A stretch of 64,000 nt of DNA. Source: JAGVSR01 sp963708775. GTDB lineage: Bacteria > Pseudomonadota > Alphaproteobacteria > Rhizobiales > Hyphomicrobiaceae. Where the stretch lies: assembly GCA_963708775.1 (NCBI GenBank), contig CAVPTI010000021.1, forward strand, positions 1 through 64,000, written 5' to 3'. Every line of letters starts with the position of its first letter. Position 1 is the first letter of the stretch. Under the pieces are notes generated by a model, which did not search any database, was not told the DNA's origin, and worked only from the letters and a program-made list of their open reading frames with translations. Both the position numbers and the translations under genes were made by a program. This document shows positions 9,672-18,214 of this stretch, piece by piece.

Positions 9672-11489
9672 GTGAGCGACATCACCATCATCTTTCTGAT
9701 CATCGCCGTTGCGGTCGTGCTGTTCGTGTCGAACAAGTTGCCGGTCGTCATTGTGGCCATGGCGGTAGGACTTTCGCTGTGGGCCACCGGCCTCCTGTCG
9801 CTGCCCGACGCGCTTGCCGGCTACGGCGATCCGGCGGTGATGTTCATCGCCACGCTTTTCGTTGTTTCGGCAGCCCTGGAAAAAACCGGCGTCACGGCAT
9901 GGGCCGGCCAGCTTCTGATTGAAAAGGCTGGTGAAGACAGCCGCCCGCGGCTGCTGGTGCTCATGATGTCTCTGGGGGCGCTGCTCACGGCTATCATCAG
10001 TCTCAACGGCGCCATCGCCGCTCTACTTCCGGTAGTCGTTGTGATCGCGGTGAGGCTAAAGCGGAATTCCTCGCAGTTGCTCATGCCGCTGGTGTTCGCC
10101 GCCCATGCAGGCTCGCTGCTGGCACTCACCGGTTCCCCGGTCAACGTGCTGGTCTCGGAAGCCTCCCGCGACGCGGGCTTCGGCGGCTTCAGCTTCTTTG
10201 AATTCGCCCTTGTTGGCGTGCCGTTGCTCATCGGCACCATGGCAATCATCGTGCTCTTCGGCGAGAAGCTGTTGCCGTTCCGAAATGGTGCCTCCATGCC
10301 CGCTGATTTCAGCCGTCACGCCCAGACGCTGATCGAGCAGTACGGCCTGTCGACCGGCGTGTTCCGCCTGCGGGTCAAGGCATCGTCGCCGCTGGCTGGA
10401 GCGCGCCGTGATAGTGTGGCCGAGCTGCAGACGGAGCACGGACTCGGGTTCGTCGCCGTGCAGGACGGAAAGACTGGCATGCCGCTCAGGCGCGAGACGA
10501 TCGCTGACGGCGACTATCTGATTTTGAAGGGTGACGCCGACGCCGCGGCGCGCTTCGCCGCCAGCGCTCACCTCGCACTTCGCGAGGAAGCTGACACGGG
10601 CGAAGCTGGAAACACGCTGTTCAATCGCAGTTCGGGCCTAGCCGAAGTGGTCATTCCTCCGCGCTCCGGGCTTATCGGCAGCACTGCGTTTCCCGGCATG
10701 GTGACGGAAAGCGGCGATCTCATCATCCTTTCCGTCTCGCGCGCCGGCGTAACGCTCGACGCTGCGCAGACCGAACTCCAGGTTGGCGACACGCTGCTCC
10801 TGCAAGGAACATGGAAGGCGCTGGACGAGCGCTTATCCGACCCCGACGTGCTGGTCGTGAATTCACCCGAACTGGTGCGCCGCCAAGCCGTGCCGATGGG
10901 GCCGGGCGCCAAGCAGGCCGTGGTCATTCTTCTGGCGATGGTTCTCCTGCTTGCCACCGGAATTGTGCCGACCGCCGTCGCCGGAATGCTGGCGGCGGGC
11001 GCAGTGGTTCTCTCTGGCATCATGAACGTGGAACACGCCTACCGCGCCATCAACTGGACCACGGTGATCATGGTCGCGGCGATGATGCCGCTATCGACCG
11101 CAATGGAGAAGACCGGCGCGGCACAGCTGATGGCAGAACACCTCGTAGCGACCGTGGGCGATTCCGGTCCCTATGCGCTTCTGGGCGGTTTGTTCATTCT
11201 GACAGCGATACTCGGTCAGCTCATCTCCAACACCGCAACCGCGCTGATCGTCATTCCCATTGGCGTGGCCTCCGCCAAGGTGCTGGGTATGTCACCCGAG
11301 CCGGTCCTGATGTCGACAGCGGTCGCCGCCGCGGCGTCCTTCCTCACGCCCATCGCCACGCCGACGAACCTTATGGTCATGGGACCTGGCGGCTATGCCT
11401 TCGGCGACTACTGGAAGCTCGGCCTGCCGCTAATGATCTGGTTCTTCGTGGTGGCAACTTTCTACATACCCTTCGTCTGGGGGTTCTGA
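9672..11489 (+). CDS. DASS-family (SLC13-like) permease with two TrkA-C domains, paralogue
   Basis: A 605-residue membrane permease that aligns end to end with the divergent neighbour. It shares the VVALTG/LALTGSPVNVLVS-type loop, the paired TrkA-C domains (ending LGFVAVQDG and LLLQGTWKALDE) and the motif LISNTATALIVIPI. The start is a GTG (VSDITIIFLI) preceded by AGGGGA. The open frame continues about 300 bases further upstream, but that part is the antisense of the neighbouring gene and lacks a membrane pattern, so I exclude it. The two copies probably arose by duplication and inversion. Their TrkA-C domains suggest control by a bound nucleotide or ion. An AbgT-type transporter follows after a 50-base gap, so they may be co-transcribed. 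Confidence 0.82.
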   Translation: MSDITIIFLIIAVAVVLFVSNKLPVVIVAMAVGLSLWATGLLSLPDALAGYGDPAVMFIATLFVVSAALEKTGVTAWAGQLLIEKAGEDSRPRLLVLMMSLGALLTAIISLNGAIAALLPVVVVIAVRLKRNSSQLLMPLVFAAHAGSLLALTGSPVNVLVSEASRDAGFGGFSFFEFALVGVPLLIGTMAIIVLFGEKLLPFRNGASMPADFSRHAQTLIEQYGLSTGVFRLRVKASSPLAGARRDSVAELQTEHGLGFVAVQDGKTGMPLRRETIADGDYLILKGDADAAARFAASAHLALREEADTGEAGNTLFNRSSGLAEVVIPPRSGLIGSTAFPGMVTESGDLIILSVSRAGVTLDAAQTELQVGDTLLLQGTWKALDERLSDPDVLVVNSPELVRRQAVPMGPGAKQAVVILLAMVLLLATGIVPTAVAGMLAAGAVVLSGIMNVEHAYRAINWTTVIMVAAMMPLSTAMEKTGAAQLMAEHLVATVGDSGPYALLGGLFILTAILGQLISNTATALIVIPIGVASAKVLGMSPEPVLMSTAVAAAASFLTPIATPTNLMVMGPGGYAFGDYWKLGLPLMIWFFVVATFYIPFVWGF

Positions 11490-11539
11490 ACTAACGGGGC
11501 TTGGGCTGGACCAGCGGCCGGCCAATAAGGAAGAGATAC

Positions 11540-13096
11540 ATGGGCAAGACCGCAGACACCGCGAAGACTGATCCGAATGCCGCGACCGGCTTCCTCGCCA
11601 CCGTCGAACGGGTTGGCAACATGGTGCCACACCCCGCCATCATCTTCTTCATCCTGATCGGCATCGTGATCGCATTCTCGGCAATCTTCGGCATGCTGGG
11701 CTCCACTGTTACCTACGACGCCTACGATGAGGCGGTGGGAGATATCGTGCAGCAGACGACATCGGTGCGAAGCCTGCTTTCGCCCGACGGCATTCGCTTC
11801 ATGCTGACGAGCCCTGTCGCCAATTTTCTTGGATTTACCGGTGTGGGGGTCATCTTGGTGGCGATGATCGGTGTCGGCATCGCCGAGGAATCCGGGCTCA
11901 TCGCCACACTGGTGCGCAAGCTGGTTGCAACTGCGCCAAGGTCAATCTTCACCTTCATGATCGTGATGGTGGGCGTCGTGTCGTCGATAGCAGCTGATGC
12001 TGGCTATCTCGTCCTCGTCCCGCTGGCGGCCGCTGCTTTTCACAGCATGGGCCGGCATCCCCTCGCCGGCCTTGCGGCGGGCTTCTCGGGCGTTGCCGCG
12101 GTGTTCCTCGTCAACTTGTTCGTGACACCCACGGACGCGCTGCTGACCGAGGTCACCAATGACGCGATCCGGACAGTCAATCCGAATCTGCAGATCACGC
12201 TGGTTGGCAATCTCTACTTCATGATCGTATCTTCCATCCTCATGGCCATCATCTGCACGGTCATTACCGAGCGCTTCGTAGAGCCGCGTCTTGGACCCTA
12301 CGACGGTGGGGTGAAATTGGAAGAGGCACAAGAAGGTCTTTCCGAGAGCCAACAGCGTGGTCTCAAATATGCCGGATGGGCCTTTCTGGCATTCGTGATG
12401 ATCGTTCTCGCTCTCACCGCACCACCAATTCCCTGGGGCATCATGCGCAACCAGACGACCGGCGGCATCATGTCCGGTTCGCCGTTCATGAGCGCATTGA
12501 TCGTACTGATCAGCCTGCTGTTCCTGGTACTCGGATATGCCTACGGCCGTGGCGCCGGCACCATCGAGAACGCTACCGCCGCCATTGGGCTGGTTACCAA
12601 GACCTGGAGCAACCTCGCCGGCATGATCTTCCTCCTGTTTGTGATCGCGAACTTCATCGCTTTCTTCAACTGGACGAACCTAGCGACGGTAATGGCGGTC
12701 AACCTAGCCGATTTCCTCAAGAACGTGCCGATCGGCGCAACGGGGTACATCATCCTGTTCGTCATCGTGGTGGCGCTGATCGACATCATCCTAACTGGAG
12801 CGCTCGCCAAATGGGCGATCCTTGCGCCTGTATTCATCCCGCTGTTCATGCGACTCGGCGGCGATCCGAACCTCGTGCTTGCCGCGTACCGTGTCGGCGA
12901 CAGTCCGATGAACGTCATCACTCCGCTCAACGTCTACCTCGCGGTAATGGTGGGGTTTGCGCAGAAGTACGTGAAGGACGCTGGGATCGGCACCATCGTG
13001 GCGCTTATGATCCCCTATACCGTGGTGCTGCTCGCCCTCTGGACGCTGCTCCTGATACTGTGGAACCTGTTCGGAATTCCGCTCGGTCCGGGCTGA
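11540..13096 (+). CDS. AbgT-family transporter
   Basis: A 518-residue polytopic inner-membrane transporter of the AbgT family (p-aminobenzoyl-glutamate and, in some members, sulfonamide export). Family features visible are the N-terminal VERVGNMVPHPAIIFF, the SSIAADAGYLVLVPLAAAAF segment, the FVTPTDALLTEV loop and the C-terminal GDSPMNVITPLNVYLAV segment, which together mark the two inverted repeats. The ATG at 11540 follows AAGGAAGAG; an upstream in-frame ATG at 11501 would only add a hydrophilic tail. The nearby M20 peptidase invites comparison with the enterobacterial abg locus, but the peptidase is not of the AbgA/B type, so the substrate is inferred only as a small peptide or amide. Confidence 0.85.
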   Translation: MGKTADTAKTDPNAATGFLATVERVGNMVPHPAIIFFILIGIVIAFSAIFGMLGSTVTYDAYDEAVGDIVQQTTSVRSLLSPDGIRFMLTSPVANFLGFTGVGVILVAMIGVGIAEESGLIATLVRKLVATAPRSIFTFMIVMVGVVSSIAADAGYLVLVPLAAAAFHSMGRHPLAGLAAGFSGVAAVFLVNLFVTPTDALLTEVTNDAIRTVNPNLQITLVGNLYFMIVSSILMAIICTVITERFVEPRLGPYDGGVKLEEAQEGLSESQQRGLKYAGWAFLAFVMIVLALTAPPIPWGIMRNQTTGGIMSGSPFMSALIVLISLLFLVLGYAYGRGAGTIENATAAIGLVTKTWSNLAGMIFLLFVIANFIAFFNWTNLATVMAVNLADFLKNVPIGATGYIILFVIVVALIDIILTGALAKWAILAPVFIPLFMRLGGDPNLVLAAYRVGDSPMNVITPLNVYLAVMVGFAQKYVKDAGIGTIVALMIPYTVVLLALWTLLLILWNLFGIPLGPG

Positions 13097-13105
13097 GGGC
13101 GGTCA

Positions 13106-14665
13106 ATGTCAGACAAGCTCATTGGTGTGGTTCGCTCACCGATCGATGCGTTGAGACCGCTCACACCGGCCGAGCAGCGTATCGTCGCCGATCTGGCTGT
13201 CGGCGAGTTCGACCGGCTGGGTGATGGCCGTCGTCCAGAAACAGACGATCCCGCGAGGCAAGTTCGTGCGGCGTTCCTGCGCTTCCTCATTCTAGGGGGA
13301 GACGAAGAGCACAGGCCGCACGAAAAAGGCGTGCGCGTCTCCGGGGGCTGGATTTCAGGCGTGCTCGATCTGGAGGGTGCGCGCATCTCGCGCGACATCG
13401 GTCTGAAGGACTGCCGCTTCGACGCCGTGCCGGTTCTGCGCTACGCCGTGATCGACAACCTGCTGCTCGACGGCTCTTCGATTCCCGGCCTCCAGTTGGA
13501 ACGGCTGGAGGCACGCGGTGGCGTGTCATTGAAGGGTGCGGAGCTTAAGGGTGAGGTGCGGCTGTCCGGCAGCCGGCTTGGTGGCAATCTCAGCCTCGAC
13601 GGAGCGTCGTTCTCATGTGCTGGACGTGCCGCGCTGGTCGCTGACGGCATCGATGTGCGATCGGTAGAACTTCGCGGCGCGGCGATTGCCGGAGAGACGA
13701 GTATGACGTCCGCACGCATCAATGGCGATCTCGATCTCACGGGGGCCAGACTTTCCTACCCGGATGGCGAGGCGCTCCATCTCAACCGCACAGTGGTGCG
13801 CGGCGGCTTGTTCCTGCGTGGCCGGGCGCATATCGATGGCGCGCTCGACCTGACTGGCGCCTCCATCGACACATTGCACGATGATGAAGCGTCGTGGCCA
13901 GCGCCCGGCAACTTGCTGCTCAACCGTTGTCTTTATAACGCGTTGATTGGTGGGCCGATGGATGCCCGGCGGCGCCTTGCGTGGCTCGCGCGTCAGTCGC
14001 CGGGCCGCTGGGGCGAAGATTTCTGGCCGCAACCCTACGAACAGCTAGCCTACGTCTTCCGCGAGATGGGGCATGATGAAGACGCACGGACCGTGCTGGT
14101 GGAGAAGGGGCGCCTACAGAGCGCAGCCCGCCGTGCCCGCACCTCAAACCCGCTGTGGAGCTTGCTGCTCTATGCCAAGGACAGTTTGCTCGGCGTGACG
14201 CTGGGTTATGGGCACAAACCGCTGCTGTCCCTCGCGTGGCTGCTTCTGTTCTGGGGTCTGGGCGTAGCGGTCTTCGCTTTTGCGCAGGCACACTCCGCGA
14301 TCAAGCCGAACAGTCCCGTCGTCTTGCGGTCGTCCGAATGGACGATGTGCGGCGTGCCACGGGGCGAAGAGCGGATGCTTGCCACCGTTCCAACGGCCGG
14401 GCGCGCCGCACCGGGCCAATCCCAGCTCCACTGCTTCCTTGCTCAGCCCGAGGCGTCGAGCTATCCCGCATTCAATGCCTGGATGTACTCTCTTGACACG
14501 CTTTTTCCCGTGCTGGAGATCGGCCAGAAAGACTATTGGCGCCCCGATCCTGCCAAACGCGGGGGCTCGTTCACGATGGGCTATTTCTATTTCCAGGCAG
14601 TCGTGGGATGGGCGCTGAGCCTGCTGGCAATCGCGGGTTTCTCGGGACTGGTGAGATCGCGCTAG
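13106..14665 (+). CDS. membrane-anchored protein with pentapeptide-like beta-helix domain
   Basis: A 519-residue protein, 9 bases after the AbgT stop and so very probably in the same operon. The first 60 residues are a hydrophilic helical region (PLTPAEQRIVADLAVGEF). Residues about 65-270 repeat an L-x-G-A/S-x-I/L pattern (VLDLEGARI, VSLKGAELKGEVRLSGSRLG, LDLTGARL), typical of a right-handed beta-helix. The C-terminal 170 residues hold two hydrophobic helices (LLSLAWLLLFWGLGVAVFAF and VGWALSLLAIAGFSGL) with a soluble loop between. Proteins of this architecture are often labelled oxidoreductase without support. I see no redox or nucleotide motif. The role is unknown; operon position suggests a scaffold or partner for the transporters. 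Confidence 0.7.
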   Translation: MSDKLIGVVRSPIDALRPLTPAEQRIVADLAVGEFDRLGDGRRPETDDPARQVRAAFLRFLILGGDEEHRPHEKGVRVSGGWISGVLDLEGARISRDIGLKDCRFDAVPVLRYAVIDNLLLDGSSIPGLQLERLEARGGVSLKGAELKGEVRLSGSRLGGNLSLDGASFSCAGRAALVADGIDVRSVELRGAAIAGETSMTSARINGDLDLTGARLSYPDGEALHLNRTVVRGGLFLRGRAHIDGALDLTGASIDTLHDDEASWPAPGNLLLNRCLYNALIGGPMDARRRLAWLARQSPGRWGEDFWPQPYEQLAYVFREMGHDEDARTVLVEKGRLQSAARRARTSNPLWSLLLYAKDSLLGVTLGYGHKPLLSLAWLLLFWGLGVAVFAFAQAHSAIKPNSPVVLRSSEWTMCGVPRGEERMLATVPTAGRAAPGQSQLHCFLAQPEASSYPAFNAWMYSLDTLFPVLEIGQKDYWRPDPAKRGGSFTMGYFYFQAVVGWALSLLAIAGFSGLVRSR

Positions 14666-14710
14666 AGCGAAATCCCATCTGTCTGCGACTTCGTCTGCCC
14701 GCACAAAACA

Positions 14711-14742
14711 CCCCTCCCCGAATTGGCAGTTTTGGGGAGGGG
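14711..14742. terminator. bidirectional terminator-like hairpin
   Basis: A 9-bp perfect stem CCCCTCCCC / GGGGAGGGG closes a 14-base loop between two convergent genes (stops at 14665 and 14782). On the minus strand it is followed by TGTTTTGT, so it serves the small leftward gene best; on the plus strand the tail is not T-rich. Confidence 0.65.
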
Positions 14743-14781
14743 CTCATCAAGGAGCAGGCGTGATGCGTATACCGCGGCTTA

Positions 14782-15075
14782 CTATTCGGCTGGCGGTGTC
14801 GCTGCTGGAGCATTCATCTGAGGAGTGGCTCCGCTCATTCCCTTTGTGGCTGGGAGCTTGCCCTCGTCTCCCATTCTCTTGGACGGACCAACTTCGACAG
14901 GAGCCGTGGCGCCCATGTCGGGAGTGGCACCACTGACCGCCCCAGTTGCAGGGAGCTTGCCCTCATCGCCCATCGTCTTCGGTGGAGCGATCGGAGTCCG
15001 GTCGTCGGCGTATGCTGGCGAGATCACAGCACCTAGAAGAAGTACTGCGGCAGCAGCTGAAATTAGACGCTTCAT
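14782..15075 (-). CDS. small exported protein with an internal duplication
   Basis: A 97-residue protein with a signal peptide (MKRLISAAAAVLLLGAV... AYAD). The mature part is two copies of a roughly 33-residue unit. Each copy carries MGDEGKLPAT followed a few residues later by SGATP and a Met (at about residues 34-52 and 67-85). The rest is Ala/Pro rich and probably disordered. The repeat is conserved in DNA as well as protein. It stands alone between a hairpin terminator and a 320-base gap. I do not recognise the family and assign no function. Confidence 0.65.
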   Translation of the reverse strand: MKRLISAAAAVLLLGAVISPAYADDRTPIAPPKTMGDEGKLPATGAVSGATPDMGATAPVEVGPSKRMGDEGKLPATKGMSGATPQMNAPAATPPAE

Positions 15076-15397
15076 TGCAAACCTCCCAAATTTTTTGAAC
15101 GATGCTCGACTTTTATTGCGGCATCGACCGCGAGCGAATGGTTGCCCGGCAAAATCAGCCTACCCACGTTCTCGATCAATTTACAACAATTTCCGGCAGC
15201 CTAACTATCGAATGAAATAAGAGTTTCCGCGCATGCATTGCGAGTGCGCTGTCACAATTCCTACATCTCCCCGCGCAATTGTTTTTTATTGCAGTGCAGC
15301 GTTAAAGCCACTGTTTGGGTAAAGGAAAAAAAATGCTATTGATGATTTAGCGCGCGGCGATGAGTATCGTCTTGAAATCTACCAGGGAATTTACGGC
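15076..15397. other. intergenic region between divergent genes
   Basis: About 320 bases hold the promoters of the leftward small exported protein and the rightward baeRF gene. The last 130 bases are A/T-rich compared with the flanks and contain a weak inverted repeat, GCAAT N8 ATTGC, near 15277-15294. I see no gene here. Confidence 0.4.
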
Positions 15398-16519
15398 ATG
15401 CTCTATGTGGACCTTCCGACTCGTTCTGAGTTTAAGGCCCTAGCCGGCGTGCGGACGGATGCCTGCGTATCTATCTACTTGCCAACCACCCCGCTGACCC
15501 AGGAGTTTGATGCCAGTCGGATTGCTTTTGGCAATCTCGCAAAACAGGCATGTGCGCAGTTGGAAGCAGCAAAACTACCCAAGTCGCGAAGAGCAGCGCT
15601 TTTGGAACACTTCGATCAACTCGCTGTCGATGCGGACTTTTGGGCCCATCAGGCCAATAGTCTTGCGGTGCTCGCAACTCCCGACAGTGTCAAGACGTAC
15701 CGGCTCGCAAACAACTTGACGCCGATGGTCGAGGTTTCCGATCGCTTTCACCTCGTCCCGCTCCTTCGGGCCATTACCTTCCCTCACACAGCCTACGTTT
15801 TGGTGCTTTCAGAGAATGCTGTGCGGCTCGTCGAGATCTTTGCTGACCACCCACCGGTGACCGCCAAGATTGCCAACATGCCGAAAGATGCCGCCAGTGC
15901 GGTTGGAAAAGCCACTTTGAACGATCGGTCACCCAGCGGCCGCATACAAGGGTCCGAGGGGCAAAACGTCAGGCTCAACCAGTACGCTCGTAAAGTCGAT
16001 GCCGCGCTGCGCCCCATTCTTGCGGGCCGCGATACGCCGCTCATATTGGCAGCCCCAGATCGATTGGCATCCATTTACAGGTCTGTAAACAGCTATCCGC
16101 ACCTTCTCGAACAGACGTTAGGTGGAAACTCTGAAAGGACGAGCGACGCAGAACTGTCTGTGGCGGTCAGAGCAATACTTGATGCGTGGTACCAATCGGA
16201 ACTGGGGCAATTTCGAAGTGTTTACGAGACGCGAGCAAACAGCGGTCGCGCCACTTCGGATCTTTCGGATGCGGCAAGGGCGGCGACCTTCGGTGCGATC
16301 GACGTTCTTCTTGTCGATATCGATAGTGTGACGCCGGGGTTGGTAGATGAGTCCAGCGGAGCCGTTCAATTTGCCGATGGGCCTGGCGCAAACAGCTACT
16401 GCATCGTCGACGAGATTGCCGCGCGAGCCTTATCAACAGGCGCAAAAGTACTCGCCGTCCGGAAATCGGACTTGCCTGCAGGCGGCGAACTTGCGGCCGT
16501 CCTGCGTTATCCGATCTAG
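15398..16519 (+). CDS. baeRF-family protein (bacterial archaeo-eukaryotic release-factor-like)
   Basis: A 373-residue soluble protein without signal peptide or membrane helix. The order of elements matches bacterial proteins related to archaeal/eukaryotic eRF1. There is an N-terminal domain (VSIYLPTTPLTQEFDASRIA), a middle domain with the DRFHLVPLLRAI and AYVLVLSENAVRLVEI strands, and a C-terminal Rossmann-like domain (AARAATFGAIDVLLVDID), followed by a segment with GAKVLAVRKSDLP close to the end. The last domain corresponds to the eRF1 domain 3/L7Ae-like module. No GGQ peptide-release motif is seen, as in most of this family, so a role in rescuing or shutting down ribosomes under stress is an inference. 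The ATG has AGGGA upstream. It is a single-gene unit. Confidence 0.7.
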   Translation: MLYVDLPTRSEFKALAGVRTDACVSIYLPTTPLTQEFDASRIAFGNLAKQACAQLEAAKLPKSRRAALLEHFDQLAVDADFWAHQANSLAVLATPDSVKTYRLANNLTPMVEVSDRFHLVPLLRAITFPHTAYVLVLSENAVRLVEIFADHPPVTAKIANMPKDAASAVGKATLNDRSPSGRIQGSEGQNVRLNQYARKVDAALRPILAGRDTPLILAAPDRLASIYRSVNSYPHLLEQTLGGNSERTSDAELSVAVRAILDAWYQSELGQFRSVYETRANSGRATSDLSDAARAATFGAIDVLLVDIDSVTPGLVDESSGAVQFADGPGANSYCIVDEIAARALSTGAKVLAVRKSDLPAGGELAAVLRYPI

Positions 16520-16523
16520 ACGA

Positions 16524-16622
16524 TCAAATGGGCGCGGTGTGCAATTCAGCCCACCCGTACCACATGATCTGAAGGCCTATGCAAAGCAGAATGAACGCCA
16601 TCAGCCGCGTCAGCACGAGCAT
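16524..16622 (-). pseudogene. possible 3' fragment of a MarC-like membrane protein
   Basis: A 32-codon frame, ending in TGA, encodes a hydrophobic helix, RLMAFILLCIGLQIMWYGWA. This resembles the last transmembrane helix of MarC/NAAT-family proteins. A TAG lies just upstream in frame and no further homologous sequence is seen before it. It is probably the tail of a deleted gene; it could also be a chance small ORF. Confidence 0.35.
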
Positions 16623-16712
16623 GCCGACCTAGCATGAGGTCGTGTGATTGCGATCCATTTCAACAGTTCAGGATGTGACGATTGCCGGTGTCATTCCACC
16701 CGACCGAGTCGT

Positions 16713-16949
16713 TCAATCCGATCGTCCTCGGCGACTGATCGCGGCGACCAACATTCCCGCCGTGGCGCCGGTGAGTACGCCTCGTCCGGGTCCATCAACA
16801 AGAACGGCTATCCCAGCCCCGATCAGCGCACCTTGTGCCAACTCCTTGACGTTCCGGGCCTCTGCAGTTGATGCACTGAGTGTCATCAAGGCTGCTGAAC
16901 CAACGTGCAGCCACGTCCGCAAATTCAATTTCCAACAGCGTTCGATCAT
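16713..16949 (-). CDS. small glycine-zipper exported protein
   Basis: A 78-residue protein with an N-terminal hydrophobic signal (SAALMTLSASTAEA). A Gly-zipper membrane segment follows (GALIGAGIAVLVDGPGRG, then TGATAGMLVAAISRR). Glycines spaced every four residues allow tight helix packing, as in small outer-membrane or periplasmic glycine-zipper proteins. It is clearly paralogous to the protein at 17459-17698, sharing STAEA, the GAG(I/V)xxLVDG core and the ISR/VSR ending. Cellular role unknown. Confidence 0.55.
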   Translation of the reverse strand: MIERCWKLNLRTWLHVGSAALMTLSASTAEARNVKELAQGALIGAGIAVLVDGPGRGVLTGATAGMLVAAISRRGRSD

Positions 16950-17024
16950 TCAATCGCCCTTGGTGTGGCACTCAGTTCTTAGCCGGAGTGCCAGCAGGAT
17001 ACAGCCTGCAAATGGGAGCATGGC

Positions 17025-17399
17025 TCACTTTGCCGACAATGTATCTGCGACAGCTTCATCGATAACACCCGCAAGCAGCGCGTTCTTATCATCCTCGCAG
17101 CCATCAGCGAGTTCCGCGATGAACTTGTCCCTCAGCTTGGCTTTGTCGGCATCCGAACTCGCGAACTTAGATATATCGATCTCGCGATTGTAGAGTGACA
17201 TGGCCACCATCGCACGCACGACCTTATCGACGTAGGCATTGTCACCGTTGCTTTCGTCTACAACGCTTTGACACGTGTGGTACATCAGGGGCAAAGCGTC
17301 ATCGACGTACTTCTCAGCTTCGGCATCCGCGCGAACTGAAGCCGAAAAACAAACTGATATGAGCGCGAGAGCGAGAGAGGAGGACAGAAGACGGTTCAT
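17025..17399 (-). CDS. small exported protein of unknown function
   Basis: A 124-residue protein with a signal peptide (SSSLALALISVCFSASVRA). The mature domain is acidic and helical with two cysteines (HTCQSVVDE and ADGCEDD) that could form a disulfide in the periplasm. A GAGG ribosome-binding site precedes the ATG. It sits between the two glycine-zipper genes on the same strand and may be part of a small operon of envelope proteins. I do not recognise the family. Confidence 0.6.
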   Translation of the reverse strand: MNRLLSSSLALALISVCFSASVRADAEAEKYVDDALPLMYHTCQSVVDESNGDNAYVDKVVRAMVAMSLYNREIDISKFASSDADKAKLRDKFIAELADGCEDDKNALLAGVIDEAVADTLSAK

Positions 17400-17458
17400 G
17401 AGAGAGCCTCGAATGCTTTATTGATCTCTGATCACTTGATCATAAGGCGTCGACGTGA

Positions 17459-17698
17459 TCAGCGCGAAACGGCGCCAATAAGGGCGCCTGCCGCTGCTCC
17501 CGTTCTTGCCCCGCTGCCGCCATCGACCAACGCGCCGACGCCAGCGCCGATGGTGCCCCCTACGACCGCTCTTCGAGTCCGGTTTGCTTCCGCCGTCGAG
17601 GCAAGGAGCGTAACCGCAATCGTCATAGCAAGAGCAGCGGCCATTACGGTTCGTACCGTCGCTGGTCTCGATTGGATTTCCATTTTCCACCTACCCAT
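17459..17698 (-). CDS. small glycine-zipper exported protein, paralogue
   Basis: A protein of up to 79 residues with a signal-like helix (VMAAALAMTIAVTLLASTAEA) and a glycine zipper (GGTIGAGVGALVDGGSGART, GAAAGALIGAVSR). Two starts are possible. ATG 17683 (MEIQSRP) has GGTGG very close upstream; ATG 17698 (MGRWKME) is the longest. It is paralogous to 16713-16949. Small Gly-zipper proteins of this type are common in Hyphomicrobiales envelopes; function unknown. Confidence 0.55.
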   Translation of the reverse strand: MGRWKMEIQSRPATVRTVMAAALAMTIAVTLLASTAEANRTRRAVVGGTIGAGVGALVDGGSGARTGAAAGALIGAVSR

Positions 17699-17731
17699 TT
17701 CAATAGCTGCTTGATGCTCGCCTCGGTGTCG

Positions 17732-18214
17732 TCAACGGCTGAGTGTCAGGCCCTTGACCCCAACAGCAACATTCACACCGGTCTGAACTTGGACGCTCAG
17801 CGGCTGGAGAACGATTGAATTGCTTGAACCGCCAATGAGCGCATTAGCGCCTACGCCAACACCTACGGCTGCATTGGCGGCGACCCCCGCATACCGTCCG
17901 GCCAGTGCACCCGTTGCCGGGTTGTCGGTTGACGAAAGAACGGTCCAGACCATCGTATTTCGGCCCTTGACGCCAAGGTCGAGACCAATTCGGGTAATTC
18001 GCGCAGTATATGTTACCGCCGCGCCGCCTCGTACCCTTTGAAACTCGCACGACATGCGTTGGCTGGATCCGAGTATGAGCCCGACGCTGCCGTTACCCCG
18101 GCAGGTTAGTGTGCCTGCCACGAGCCGCGCATCTTGGGCTAACACATTGTCCGTAAGAGAAAAAAGAAGATAGAAACCGCAAACCAGTGCAACAACTTTG
18201 TCTCGGATCATCAT
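17732..18214 (-). CDS. DUF992 family exported protein
   Basis: A 160-residue protein with a signal peptide (VVALVCGFYLLFSLTDNVLA). The mature domain matches the DUF992 pattern: GTLTCRGNGSVGLILGSSQR near the start, an ITRIGLDLGVKG strand and a C-terminal LQPLSVQVQTGVNVAVGVKG segment. DUF992 proteins are small periplasmic proteins typical of Hyphomicrobiales, with no assigned activity. Two adjacent ATGs start the frame. It is the first gene of a leftward run of small envelope proteins. Confidence 0.75.
   Translation of the reverse strand: MMIRDKVVALVCGFYLLFSLTDNVLAQDARLVAGTLTCRGNGSVGLILGSSQRMSCEFQRVRGGAAVTYTARITRIGLDLGVKGRNTMVWTVLSSTDNPATGALAGRYAGVAANAAVGVGVGANALIGGSSNSIVLQPLSVQVQTGVNVAVGVKGLTLSR

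Noticed and set aside
12376..13224. 282-codon plus-strand frame
   Set aside because: It overlaps the AbgT gene in another frame, is Arg/His/Pro-rich and shows no domain; a typical high-GC shadow frame.
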